Of a stretch of 64,000 nucleotides of DNA, positions 10,729 to 21,559 are shown piece by piece. The notes beneath the pieces are model-generated. The model saw nothing but the letters and a program-made list of their open reading frames with translations, ran no database searches and was not told the origin of the DNA. The stretch covers positions 36,810,682-36,874,681 of the forward strand of contig NC_133104.1 of the NCBI RefSeq assembly GCF_022965805.1, in the 5' to 3' direction. Every line of letters starts with the position of its first letter. Positions within the stretch are counted from its first letter, which is position 1. The DNA comes from Primulina eburnea. Taxonomy: Eukaryota; Streptophyta; Magnoliopsida; Lamiales; Gesneriaceae. Position numbers and translations under genes: made by a program.

Positions 10729-13700
10729 TACTAGAACCCGTAAATTAGACTACGTATAAGCCATGCATAATTCTAGTATTTTAAATTAAAATGATTTTAT
10801 TGCATGAGTATTTAAATGCTTTTCTTTAAAGTTAATTATTTTATGCAATAGTTTAATTTTTATCTTTTCAGTTAATTCAGTGAGACCAGACTGGAGTTGG
10901 AGTTTTGAGATAAAATTTAAGATTTAAGAAATCATTCCCAGAGTTTATTTTAGCTAGCTAGTAAGTTTATTTAAGTTAAAAAGGAGGTTTAAGGAATTAT
11001 TTTAGTAACTTGAGGTGAGTAGGAAATAAGTTCATTTAGGTTCCTTAATTGAGGTGTTAATTCACTAAATTATTTAAAAGATAGGTAAGGCTCTTAAGGT
11101 TTAAAAATTTACTAACCAAACAATATTTCCCTTCCATTTATTGAATAATTTCGGCCAACCCCCTTAGTGAGACAACAATTCTATGCCAACTCACTCTTTG
11201 ACCATTTCCTTGTCACTCCTTAGCATGGTACTCTTTTCACCCTTAATTAATTAATATTAGAACATTATCCTAGTCTAGATTAGCATGAGAATTCAGCCAC
11301 ACCTCATTCTAGATCCCTCCAACAATCATTTGATATCAACCAATTCAAAATTCAAAAGAGATGAGACTTGGTCATACCATTTGAATTTCTTTATTATTGG
11401 ATCTCCCTCACTCTCCTAACCACCATTTCCCCATTCCCCATTATCGAATTCCTAGAGTGATATTAGGGTGAAAAACCGTGAGTTCTAGGGAAAAAATAAG
11501 AGAGAAAAATCGAGCTTAGCAAGAGAGAAACAAGGAAGGAAGAACGCTCCGTCTCCTCCGCGTCCGCGTCATCGTTTCGTTCGTTTTCTTTTCAAAACGA
11601 ACCAAGACATGTTTATATTTCCTTTCACTCTTCAATCAAGTCATACTAATATTTTAAAACATATCACGTGCATGATTTATTAGGCAAAAACCGAAATATT
11701 ACCAAATCATTTTCAAAAAGGTAGTGCAGATTTTGTTGGCTTCACGCTATGCCTCACGGTTTTTGCTGTTTTTGTTGAGTTACAGATTGGTTCGATTCCA
11801 GGCTCCCAAGGCTGCATCTAGACACATACTAGGGTGTGTCAAGACCATGTTGGTCCATTCAAACAAGCCCCATGCATGCTAGAAACCGAAAATGATAGCA
11901 ACCCCTCATTTATGCCATTGGAGTTTCGAATTTTTCTGTTTTGATGTCAATGTGAGTTTCTAATCTTGGATGCCCTAAGGGCCTATAGCCATGGTTAGAA
12001 CACTTCCCTATCATGTCTAAGACGTGACCAAGTCACCCTTTTGAGGCTTGGTCCATGGTGAAATCGGTTTTCAAATCAAACAACAAGAACAGCCCCTTCG
12101 ACCCTTTTAAATTCTGCATGTGTCCTCTCGGTTTTGGGTGTTGGTGTGGATCTTGGTTGGATCTTTAGCCCTTAGCCACGGTTCATACCATACCCATGAT
12201 GTCTAGATCAAGCCATGGCCAACCATATGGCCACTGGTATGATGCATGACAGCAACAAAACGAAATTTCAGAAACATCACCGTACAGATTTTTGTGTTCT
12301 CGGTTGAAGCTTGGTGTTGTCCTAGGTGTTGGATTGGATTGTGGTTGGCCTAGGGTACTTAGCCATGGTTCAAGCCACCCCTTAGGATGTTTGGAAGAGA
12401 CTCTGGTCAGTGGTTCAAGCCCCAATGACCAATCGTCTCGCTAATGAAGCAATGCAAGCGCAAGTGCAGTTGCTGGAATTTTCTGGCAGCAACTTGGTGC
12501 TTCGGTTTGGAGGCTCGTTTGAGTTCTTGCTTGGCTTTTAGCCTATGGCCTTGGACTGGACAGTGCCTCATCGAGTTAGGAAGGTCATGTTTTTGGCCTG
12601 TTTGTGATTCGGATCATTTTTGAAGTCGTACTGAGAAATTACGGTGCGATGTGCCAAATTGACTCTTGAAAGAGCGTTTCATGTTTTGGCCTCCATTCAC
12701 CAAAATTTCGGCCCTTATCATTTTTGGAGCATTATTTCATCATTTTAAGTGTATTTTAATCATGACTAAATGATGGTTCAGGTGTTGGTTCGGGTCGGCA
12801 CGGAGTCATGATTAAATACGGAGTCGTTGGGCGTAATTGTCTCGTTTTTGGATTCAATTACAAAGTTTTGTCAAGAAAATCATTTGCATATTTTTCATGT
12901 TAGATTTAAGTCGCAGCGAGCCTGGAAACGATCCAATCCATGTGGTAAAATATACAGGATATTTAATTATGCCATTTAATTATATTACGTGCATAAAATT
13001 ATAAAATATTCATTTTTGAGATTTATGCGATATTGCTTGTGGCCATTTCAATATCATGGGAGCATTATTTCACCCGGTCGCCAGTTACCGGTCAGTTCAG
13101 TTATGTACCACCCAGTATACTGTGGCATTAGTCTGATCAGACGTTCATTACTTCACCCGGTCGCCAGTTACCGGTCAGTTCAGTTCAGTGCAGGGGCCAC
13201 TTCCGTAGACCATAATCTCAACAGAAAAATTATGACATGTTATTTTATGACAGGGCTCGATTGAGCAAACATTTTTCACTGTGATTTTCAGTTCAGTTAT
13301 GCACGTATTATAATTGCTCATGATAAGTTATTTTCACGTTACGCCTCATTACATGATATTTTTACTTCCATGAAATTTTACGATATTATTTACTCGTTAT
13401 TACGATATATGAATGGTGAGTCTTTAGACTCACTAGACTTGATTGTTGTAAGTACTGATGATGTCGGGGCCAAGGCCGGGAGACCAGTGAGCTAGCTTGG
13501 GTCGGCAGTAGTGGAACCCGAGGACCTCATTTACAGCACTTGCCATTTTTTTATGCTCAAACATTTTATTGGTTGTTGGATACTTTAACTTGTTATTTTG
13601 GCGAGTAATAATTTCTTCCGCTGCTAATTTTAAACATTAAACTTGATTTATCAGTTTAGTTTGTGAATGAGACATTTTAATTATTTTAAAAAGAAAATTT

Positions 13701-13746
13701 TTAATTTTTCCGTAAATTTTCAAACACGAATTTTCGGACCATTATA
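10729..13746 (+). repeat. Decayed ~3-kb gypsy-type LTR (probably solo)
   Basis: The left edge TACTAGAACCCGTAAATTAG resembles the TGTAAGAACC-type LTR start seen again at 58,199. The right edge TTTTCGGACCATTATA looks like a decayed inverted end. Inside there is no gag or pol, but there is an LTR-like organisation: an A/T-rich start, a GC-richer leader-like middle (11,450-12,700) and a terminal block with Glu/Gly-type codons around 13,440-13,520 typical of long gypsy LTRs. It interrupts repeat copy B. Internal start/end assignments are approximate. Confidence 0.5.
13069..13185. repeat. 83-bp-spaced direct duplication inside the LTR
   Basis: The block TTCACCCGGTCGCCAGTTAC followed by CGGTCAGTTCAGTT occurs at 13,069-13,102 and again at 13,152-13,185, almost unchanged. 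Such short duplications are common in long gypsy LTRs. Confidence 0.9.
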
Positions 13747-13779
13747 ATTAATCCTTAGACCCGGAACAACAAAGAGATT

Positions 13780-14200
13780 TTATGTATAAGCACTGCACTT
13801 TAACTCATTTACCGACTTTAGAATGGTCATCAGGTGACGATACTGATTGTAGTTCCGAAATACATAAGAGCCAATGTTTTGTAGTCGGAGATTTACCACT
13901 CACATACGGGTATGGATATCTTATGTAATCTTATGAGTTAATAATACAAAGAATCTCTAGACAGAGTAGGATATGTGCTTAAGGAAGGTGGTTCTCTAGT
14001 GGTTGCAGATTCGATTGAAATATGAGTGAAATGACTGTATTGTACGCTAACCACAATCTATTTGTTCTTATAGGTACTATCAGTGATACCTAGAGAACAT
14101 GAGACGATGTTAGTTGATGCTCTTACCATGATCCGATTGGTATAATCGGACTTGAGTTTTCACATTCTTGTGATGAAAGGGTTGATGCATATAATGAAAC
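13780..14200 (+). repeat. Copy B, second part, of the inverted repeat pair
   Basis: Matches the reverse complement of about 9,130-8,790. Shared landmarks are AGAGCCAATG, GTACGCTAAC, CTATCAGTGATACCTA and GAGACGATGTTA. Together with 10,300-10,615 it rebuilds a copy of roughly the same length as copy A in the opposite orientation. Confidence 0.65.
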
Positions 14201-14734
14201 AAACAAGGGTAAATCCGAATAAAAAATAAATATTTATTCGAATCACCTAATTTAAGTTAACATACAGTTAGCTATATCTATGAGCAATTGAAGGATGATA
14301 CATATATTATTTTATACACATATACATGCAAGTAGGATTATATGAGTCAAAATAAGCACAAAAGATTTAAAAAGTTTGAGTGTCATATGAGTAAAAAAAA
14401 AGCACAAATGATTTAATATATCCTCATTTTAACTCGAAAAACAAACTATGAAAATTAGATGTCTACTAAATTTCTTGATCGTGTCCTTAACGAGAGGTCC
14501 ACACATATAATTGGATATGGGGTCTTATTTTTGTCAATGACAAAGTGAGCAATTTCTCCATATAGCATAGACAAATCCCTTTTTAGTTATAGATATACGA
14601 AACATAATACGATATTTTCATGTAAAATATTCATGACATAATACTATATTTCAAAAAGCATATATATTTTTAAATTGTTCGTTTCAAAATTACATGTATA
14701 GATTCGAAAATAAGAAACTCGTATATTAAAAATT
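14201..14734. other. Intergenic AT-rich DNA downstream of the S-protein gene
   Basis: No coding sequence recognised. Since the S-protein homologue is on the minus strand, its 3' untranslated region and poly(A) site should lie in the right-hand part of this segment. Confidence 0.5.
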
Positions 14735-15139
14735 TCATGTAATAGAAATCAAAGGGAACAATTCCCACAAGCCTGATTCTTCATCATATCCATACAACAA
14801 CCCCTCGTTAGAAATCAACCATCTGCAAAGTGAACGACATCTATTGTTATCTCTTTTAGCATCGTATGAATCAAAATGGTACCATTTCGATTCTCCCCAT
14901 TGCACATCACAATAAAATAGAGTCGTGCCCCAAAAGTTCGCGGTGAAACTCCACACTATGGAGCCTCCTTCTTCCACTACATGATATCCCAGATCATCGT
15001 CTCTTGATCGACAATGTAGATTCATATGTCGACCGTTTTCCAACCTATTAATCACTTGTACATAAATTCTTGCGGTAACACATGATGAAAGTAATAGTAC
15101 AAGGGCCAATATAACAATTTTTTTTGAGATTTTTTTCAT
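14735..15139 (-). CDS. Self-incompatibility S1 / S-protein homologue (SPH), secreted
   Basis: Single-exon frame of 134 residues. Residues 1 to about 23 form a signal peptide: basic MKKISKK start, Leu-rich core, SSCVTA end. The mature part shows the plant S1 family pattern: RIYVQVINRL, LHCRSRDDDLG, the GGSIVWSFTANFWGTTLFYCDVQW core (shown in part as WSFTANFWGTTLFYC), and a C-terminal CRSLCRWLISNEGLLYGYDE. Four Cys in the mature region are in the usual places, so two disulfides are expected. Length fits the family. S-protein homologues are small secreted proteins found in large plant families; the Papaver member is the stigma S-determinant, but most dicot homologues have no known role. Function here is unknown; expression would often be floral. 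Confidence 0.88.
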   Translation of the reverse strand: MKKISKKIVILALVLLLSSCVTARIYVQVINRLENGRHMNLHCRSRDDDLGYHVVEEGGSIVWSFTANFWGTTLFYCDVQWGESKWYHFDSYDAKRDNNRCRSLCRWLISNEGLLYGYDEESGLWELFPLISIT

Positions 15140-15182
15140 TGTGTGTTATAAAATGGTATGATATTGACTTCTACGAGGGTGA

Positions 15183-15195
15183 CCATTATATACAT
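15183..15195 (-). promoter_or_regulatory. TATA box of the S-protein homologue
   Basis: On the minus strand ATGTATATAATGG lies 45-56 bases upstream of the ATG at 15,139, a normal distance for a plant TATA box with a short 5' leader. Confidence 0.55.
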
Positions 15196-15900
15196 GTAAC
15201 ATGTGTGGTTGAATGGTTTTTCAAGTCTCTTGGATTTTGATGAAAATGTGTGTAGGTGGAATAAAAGAAGATGAATTAACTACCCCCTTACTTTCTTTAC
15301 TTTAATCTTTTTGTTCAGAGTTATTCTTTTGATGATCAAGATAGTGTTGTTAAAGCTATAGATAGATATTCACAAATTTATGATAAAAATAATACAACAA
15401 AATTTGTGGATATTCTTTGCTCCATTTGGTGTATATCACCTCGTAGATAATCGGCCTATATTTTGAAAATGTTCCACCATACAACATTGAACCTACCTAG
15501 TATCTACCATAAATAGGATGGAACACTAATACTGGTCAATCACAATTATAAATAAATATTTTATTTACAATTCGTGTATTCATGGACAATTTTAAAAATT
15601 GTTTCGATACAAACGAATCATTTATTTACATTTATGATAACAAAAGATTTTACAGAACAAATTTTGAAAGAGAAAATATAAAAATTCTTGTGATACGATG
15701 TCACGAGTCAATTTTGTGAGATGGATATTCTATTTAGGTCAACCATAAAAAATATTACTTTAATTATAAATATATACATGATTGACAAGTTTCATGAATA
15801 AAGACATGTGATACCATCTAAAATAGACCTACTCAAAAAATTATGGTTATGAAATAGGAGATTCTCATCTTTGAGTTTAGCTTCCTCAATCCACTAACAC
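15196..15900. other. Intergenic DNA with a remnant of the GTGAGAC...GTCTCAC MITE
   Basis: Around 15,690-15,790 sequence such as TTTTGTGAGATGGATATTC, TTTAGGTCAACCATAAAAAA and TATTACTTTAATTATAAATA matches the dispersed repeat that is better preserved at 37,961-38,115. The rest is AT-rich with no recognisable feature. Confidence 0.5.
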
Positions 15901-15918
15901 AAAAATGCATCAAGAGTT

Positions 15919-16176
15919 ATGGCTTTGGGATTGTTCCATTCTCTCTTGAAGCTAAAGCCAAAAACATTCTACACTGCCAAAAACAAAAAGCCCGTATCAC
16001 AAAACTCAACTACCCTATTCTTTTTGAATTCATCAGATCACCATATAAACACATCCACTTCAAAATTTTGGATATTTAATGGTATCAAGCATAGGGGCGA
16101 ACAACCTGAGACCTCTTCCAGTGCCACTAGATCAAAAGGTAGGCTCATAGAATATTTAGCACTCTTCCATAGTTGA
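15919..16176 (+). CDS. Possible first exon or small gene, unrecognised
   Basis: An 85-codon frame starting MALGLFHSLLKLKPKTFYTA, rich in Lys, Ser and Asn with few acidic residues early on, which resembles an organelle-targeting sequence. A good 5' splice site (AAAAG|GTAGGC) lies at about 16,136, so coding sequence could continue in a further exon, but I could not find a convincing one before the GT14 gene. No family recognised. It may equally be chance; upstream sequence gives no clear promoter. Confidence 0.2.
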   Translation: MALGLFHSLLKLKPKTFYTAKNKKPVSQNSTTLFFLNSSDHHINTSTSKFWIFNGIKHRGEQPETSSSATRSKGRLIEYLALFHS

Positions 16177-16918
16177 GTTGGACTCCTTTGGGTTACTTTG
16201 GTTGGGGGCACTTACTTTCAACAGCCCCTAAAAGCCTAATCCCATGAGGGCAACTCCAACATCATTTCACTCAAAAGCCTCAAAGTTTTGTTTAGCTTTT
16301 CACTTCTGTAACAAATACAAAAATGATAGATTGACAAGGTTATATTTTGAACTTGAAAACAAACAAAAAATTACAGTATACAAAGAACAACCGCATACAC
16401 AAACAAATGAAGAAATAATTTGGACAATTCACTCTTCATATGAGAGCATGCAAAGAACCATTTGGCTAATGTGAGGTATAAATATCTTCCCCATTAAATC
16501 CACAGTACATTCCATCACAATCTATCTCAAAAAGGTAAATATGGCGATGAAAGATGATATTTTCATAAATGAAAAAAGTATGAAAAAAATCCTTTTTCTA
16601 ATCTTAACAAGAAATATACAACCTTAGACTAAATTCACACAACCTCCCATCAAAATCAATCTCCAAAAAAGTCAATATGGTAAAGGATTTTTCCAACATA
16701 AGATCTACGTTGCATTAATTCAATCAACTAACCTAAACAACGTAAACAACAATCTACATTTTTTTAGTAGACAATAATCAATTATTCATTCACTATCCCT
16801 CATAAACCTACCCAGTAGACTCACCAATAGTAAACTGCGTAAAATGTACTCACAAACAAAGCACAATTAGCATAAAAATGACAAGAAAAAATCTACCTTT
16901 ACTTACCAAGTGTAAAGA
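16177..16918. other. 3' flank of the GT14 gene, no gene recognised
   Basis: A-rich sequence with repeated short blocks such as CAATCTATCTCAAAAAGG and CAATCTCCAAAAAAGTCAATATGG. It should hold the 3' untranslated region of the minus-strand glycosyltransferase gene. The short open frame at 16,244-16,474 has no recognisable feature. Confidence 0.5.
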
Positions 16919-18025
16919 TCAATCCTTGAACATAACCGAATCAGCTATTTCCATCAAAGGTTTCAAGCAATCTGGCGAGAATTTTCGGGCAAACATGTAA
17001 GAATAACTCGAATTTGATTTCCTGAGCGTGTATATCAGTTCAGGGGACACTTCAGGGGGATGATAAGTGTGTGGATGCCCATTCACACTATCGGTCCAAT
17101 TCACCCTTGTTAATGTATAATGAGTAGTACCATTGGGATCCTGCATCGATAAAAGTGAGGGGAAATAATGCTCCTCTGGATAACAGGAATTTTGATTCAA
17201 ACATGGAAGCTTAAACTTCCTCCATAGCTTCCGATCCTTGATCACTGTCAAGGCGTGCTTTCGAGTAAGCACAAAAAACTGAGAACCCACTCGGAATTCA
17301 TTAAAATGCACCTCAGGTAGCATCACATTATCTCCTCTAGCATTGTACCTGTCCCATAAATTCGGATCATCATCCAGAATCTCAATGTAGCTTGAAAACT
17401 CCAAACCCCTCGACATTCTGCGTAGATCAAACAGAAAGCTATACAAATAATTGAAAGAATGAAGTGGGATGCAGGTCTGCGAAACCAGAGCAAAGTACGT
17501 GTTAGCGGGGTCATCCAGAATCGCAGCCGCTAGAAGGCGGCGTGTGGAGGAAATGAGAGTAGGGGAGGATCTCTGAGTCCGTTTAGAAGGGATAATTTTT
17601 CCCTTAAACACACCATCCAAAGGATCAATCTTCACAACAGGGTCTGCGTGGACGTAAATATTATACAAATCGTGGGTTTTAATGGTCAGATTCGAGGACG
17701 TGAAGAAGCGCTCCCAAAGGAGAGCGAAATGGAGGTTGGAGTTAGTGAGGAAGAGGAAAGCGATCTTGGGTCGGCGGAGTTTCCCGGACGAGAGGTGGGA
17801 TTTGACGGAGGGGAGGCGAGGGTGCGGGCGGCGGGAGAAATTGGCGGAATCCATGGCGATGGCCTTGTGGAACAGCGAGAGATCATCGAGCTCCTCGGGA
17901 TTGGAGATGATAATTTGTCGAGGAGGGAGAATTCGAGGGGCCAAGAAGTAGAAGAAAATTGGTAGAGAGATTAGGAGAGTTAGGGTTGGGATCAGTGCGG
18001 CAGATGGTGTCGAAATCATCACCAT
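16919..18025 (-). CDS. GT14 family glycosyltransferase (core-2/I-branching type, DUF266/BC10-like)
   Basis: Intronless 368-residue frame. A short N-terminal cytosolic stretch is followed by one hydrophobic segment (about residues 10-32, LTLLISLPIFFYFLAP), then a Pro-rich stem and the catalytic domain from about residue 84. That domain begins PKIAFLFLTNSNLHFALLWE and contains the family blocks IYVHADP, SQTCIPLHSF, GSQFFVLTRKHA, CYPEEHYFPSLLSM and a final THYTLTRVNWTDS. This is a type II Golgi protein of the plant GT14 / core-2 I-branching family, to which rice BRITTLE CULM10 and arabinogalactan glucuronosyltransferases belong. Length is a little short of the usual 380-400 but all blocks are present. 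Substrate cannot be told. ATG choice: first Met, which is Met-Val-Met. Well preserved, so likely functional. Confidence 0.9.
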   Translation of the reverse strand: MVMISTPSAALIPTLTLLISLPIFFYFLAPRILPPRQIIISNPEELDDLSLFHKAIAMDSANFSRRPHPRLPSVKSHLSSGKLRRPKIAFLFLTNSNLHFALLWERFFTSSNLTIKTHDLYNIYVHADPVVKIDPLDGVFKGKIIPSKRTQRSSPTLISSTRRLLAAAILDDPANTYFALVSQTCIPLHSFNYLYSFLFDLRRMSRGLEFSSYIEILDDDPNLWDRYNARGDNVMLPEVHFNEFRVGSQFFVLTRKHALTVIKDRKLWRKFKLPCLNQNSCYPEEHYFPSLLSMQDPNGTTHYTLTRVNWTDSVNGHPHTYHPPEVSPELIYTLRKSNSSYSYMFARKFSPDCLKPLMEIADSVMFKD

Positions 18026-18070
18026 GAGGGTATGATGAGAAAAACTTCTAGAGCTTTCGTCACTAATGAA

Positions 18071-18096
18071 GGCGACGGCGACGGCGACGGCGACGG
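18071..18096. repeat. GGCGAC hexanucleotide repeat in the GT14 5' leader
   Basis: Four to five units of GGCGAC lie 46-71 bases upstream of the GT14 start codon (on the minus strand GTCGCC units), probably in the 5' untranslated region. It is a short microsatellite and a likely length polymorphism. Confidence 0.9.
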
Positions 18097-18129
18097 TGGG
18101 GATTAGACAGGAGAGTGCAGGAGAATCTC

Positions 18130-19040
18130 AACGATGGCGATAATAATAATAATATAAAAAAATAGGAGTGGGAGTGAAGTAATACCAGACGGAAAATGGG
18201 TCATGAGATTAACGGCGTTAAGTGGACTTTTTCTTGGTTTTATATTGTCATATATATATACATAATTTTATTTAATCATAAATTTGTAGCTTATTAGGAA
18301 AATATAACATAATATTATATTTGAAAAAAATGAAGCTTGGATTTATTTATTTGAGAAAGCAACGATTTACAATATTTGAAATAGAAAAGGTTACTTGATA
18401 GATATTTGTTGTTTGTTGTCTTCTTATTTATATGTATTAGGGTTTACCATCATTCGTAACCTTTTTTTTTAGAAAAAAAAGAGAAGAAAAGATGGTGACA
18501 CATATTTGCACAAGTTTCATGATTTACTTAATATATCTTTCAAGATAACTAATTACAACGAAAATCAGTTTAAAATTTTCATTCATTTAACACGAGCTCA
18601 CAATCATTACTAAATGTAATTTCAATACTAAAAGGATTGTAATGTAATATATTGTTCTTTTTGCAACCATAAATTAATCAATAAAACTATATATTATTTG
18701 CAATATGTGCATGTTGTGGCAACATTGTATATCCACTGAGATTATATTATAACCAATCGAATCACTATCGAATCATCAAGTTCGAGCATGTACACATGCC
18801 TCATTTAAAGATGGGGATATCCATATGATAACATCGATAAAGCGTCGTCAAATCTCAACCGGTCAATAGAGGCCACAAATGACTATTTCTTTACGATCCA
18901 CAAAATGACAGACATAATATTGTATCTCATATACCTGAAACAATCTTAAAATCCAGTGATATCAAAGTTTTCAAAAATTATAGCTCAACGTATATGTCAT
19001 GTATCGATATATATATATATAAAATGATGTTTGTTAACAA
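18130..19040. other. Intergenic AT-rich DNA between GT14 promoter and copia element
   Basis: The left part would be the GT14 promoter (the gene is on the minus strand). No further gene seen. Short TA run at about 19,007-19,020. Confidence 0.5.
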
Positions 19041-19044
19041 AATA

Positions 19045-19289
19045 TGACATCCTTCAAGGAAATCAAGCATTGATTCTTTTTTTTTTTTTCATAAATTGTA
19101 GATCATTGCATAGTATTTATGGAATAATTGATCTTTGTTTTAAATTAGAATATTTAGGAGATTGTTTAGTGGAGTTGATTATGATTGTATCTCCTATATA
19201 TATGATCTTATATGAGATGAATAAACACTATGTAAAATTAGCTTCTTGTTTCTTTTAACGTCTTTGTACTTTTTCTTTCAAATTCATCA
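19045..19289 (+). repeat. 5' LTR of the copia element
   Basis: Begins TGACATCCTTCAAGG and ends AAATTCATCA. It matches 22,981-23,227 over its whole length. The 3' LTR has ten extra bases at its start (TGTTGATTGT), where the 5' copy reads differently (GTTAACAAAATA), so the exact first base of the 5' LTR is uncertain. The block GATGAATAAACAC may serve as poly(A) signal. Confidence 0.88.
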
Positions 19290-19301
19290 TGGTATCAGAG
19301 C
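19290..19301 (+). other. tRNA-Met primer binding site of the copia element
   Basis: TGGTATCAGAGC directly abuts the CA end of the 5' LTR. It is complementary to the 3' end of plant initiator tRNA-Met, the usual primer of copia minus-strand DNA synthesis. Confidence 0.95.
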
Positions 19302-19392
19302 ATTATGATCTATAAGAGCTGAAAAGAAGAAGAAGAAGCCAGCAAGTTTTTCATTCCCAACCACTGTTTTTACACTTTTAAAAAAAAACTCA

Positions 19393-20244
19393 ATGGCATT
19401 CAAAGGTTTCTCTACTCCTTCACCTCCAAGTTTCAACGGGGATAATTTTCCTTTTTGGGCTGTGAAAATGAAGGCATATTTGAAGGCATTGGACCTCTGG
19501 GATGTTGTGGAAACAGGTAGAGACCCTCCACGCAAAGAAATACAAAGCTTTGGCTGCAATTCACTCATCGGTTTCAGAACTTATTTTCACATGAATCATG
19601 AACTGCGAAACAGCAAAACAAGCTTGGGACCGATTGAAACAAGAGTTCCAAGGGAGTGACAGAACAAGGCAAATTTAAGTACTGAATTTATGGAGGGAGT
19701 TTGAGATTCTTAGAATGCGTGATTCTGAAACTATAAAGGATTATACTGATAGGCTAATGAGGATAGTGAATCAACTCAGGCTTCATGGAGAAGATCTGCC
19801 GGATAGAATAATAGTGAGTAAGTCCTCGTAAGTGTCCCGACGAGATTCGATGCAAAAATCTCGTCACTGGAAGTTTCGAGAGATCTCTCAACTATTACTT
19901 TGATAGAAGTAATGAATGCTTTTCAAGCCATAGAGCAAAGAATAAGCATAAGGTAGGAAGAAGCATATGAGGGACCATTCATGGCAAGATTAAGTGAAGG
20001 TCAACCAAGCAGTGGAAAGAAGAATACTGGAGAATACAAAGGGAAAGAAAAAAAATATAATGAACAAAGAGGTGGAAAAAAAGACAAATATCCACCTTGT
20101 ACTCACTGCAAAAAGAAATCACATGCTGAAAAAGCATGTTGGTTCAGACCAGATGTTCAATGCAAATTTTGCAATCAATTTGGACATATTGCAAGATTTT
20201 GTAAAAGGAAAAGGAGAACATATCCAGCAGACACAAGTGGCTGA
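19393..20244 (+). pseudogene. Copia Gag with two zinc knuckles (frameshifted)
   Basis: Starts MAFKGFSTPSPPSFNGDN, the usual copia Gag opening, then FPFWAVKMKAYLKALDLW. The frame is lost near 19,555 and 19,660 and resumes at 19,981-20,244. There the Lys-rich linker is followed by two CCHC-type units: CTHCKKKSHAEKAC and CKFCNQFGHIARFC (both CX2CX4HX4C). Gag would package element RNA. At least two frameshifts and an in-frame stop near 19,955 make it a pseudogene. Confidence 0.85.
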
Positions 20245-21290
20245 AAATCTTGAGAAACCAATAGAGAATTTATTTGTTGTTACACATCACGCTGCCGAAA
20301 GAGAAGTAAACACATGGCTTGTTGACAGTGGCTGCTCAAACCACATGACATATGAGGAGAAAATATTCAGAGATTTGGAAAAAAGTTATGCTTCTAAAGT
20401 AAGAATGGGAAATGGAGCATGGGTAGATGTCAAAGGCAAAGGTACTATTAACATCAACACTCCTAAAAGTACCAAAACTATCTTTGAAGAAAAAAATGAA
20501 ATATGTGAAGCATGTCAATTTGGTAAACAACACAAACTGCCATTCTCTGAAAGTAATTGGAGAGCTGTTGAAAAATTACAGCTTATACACTCTGATGTTT
20601 GTGGGCCAATGAGCACAAAAACTTTGAACAATAGCATGTATTTTCTATTATTTATCGATGATTACTCAAGGTTTTGTAGGGTTAGATTTTTGAAGCAAAA
20701 ATCAGAAGTATTATGGGAATTTAAGAAGTTTATAGCACATGTGGAAAAGGAAGTGGGTTGTCAAATTAACATGCTCAGATATGACAATGGGGCAGAGTAT
20801 GTTTCAAAAAAATTCAAATTGTTCTGTGATGAAGAAGGAATAAAGCATCAACTTACTGTTCCATATACTCCACAACAAAACGAGGTAAGTGAAAGGAAAA
20901 ATAGAACAGCAATGGAAATGGCAAGATGTCTTCTGCATGAAAAAGAATTGCCCAAAGAGTTTTGGGCTGAAGCAGTAAATATGGCAGTGTATTTACTGAA
21001 TTTGCTACCAACAAAAAACTTGAACTTTCATGTTCCATTTGAAAAATGGTACAGTAGCAAGCCACTGTAGAGCATTTAAGGATATTTGGATGTGTGTGCT
21101 ATATGAATATTCCAGAGGAGAAAAGAGACGAACTTGACAAGAAATCAGATGTTGGGATCTTCTTGGGATACAGCGACGTCACCAAAGGATACAGAATTTT
21201 CAATTTTAGAACTGGAAAAATAGTGGTAAGTCGTCGCAATGTCAAGTTTGATGAAGCTGCTATTTGGGCTTGGAAAGGAAAAAACTGAAA
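20230..21290 (+). pseudogene. Copia protease and integrase (internally deleted)
   Basis: The frame 19,994-21,070 carries the protease active site WLVDSGCSNHMT at about residue 110, and then, after only some 50 residues, jumps from GKGTININTPKSTKTI to EICEACQFGKQHKLPF of the integrase zinc region. The rest of the protease and most of the GAG-pre-integrase domain are therefore missing. Integrase continues with LIHSDVCGPM, LRYDNGAEYVS and PYTPQQNEVSERKN (the usual Gly of PQQNGVSERKN is Glu), to a stop at 21,068. The distal part reads on at 21,094-21,288 in a new frame (GIFLGYSDVTKGYRIFNFRT). Confidence 0.87.
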
Positions 21291-21559
21291 GCACAGAACA
21301 AAATTTAAGCAGAAATTCGACATGATAAACAAACTACAATTATTGAGGAAGAAGATTCAGATGGTGATGAACAAAGTATACGAGGAACTAGATCCTTACA
21401 AGAGATTTATGAAAGATGCAATGTATTGAAACTTGAACCAGCAAACTACAAAGAAGCATCAAGTCATGAAGGATGGAGAAAAGCCATGGAGGAGGAAATC
21501 AACATGATACAAAAAAAATCATACCTGGAAACTGGTAGAGAAGCCAATCAATCAAAAAG

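Noticed and set aside
17648..17965. Antisense frames over the 5' end of the GT14 gene
   Set aside because: Low-complexity Glu/Arg-rich shadows of a well-supported coding sequence on the other strand.
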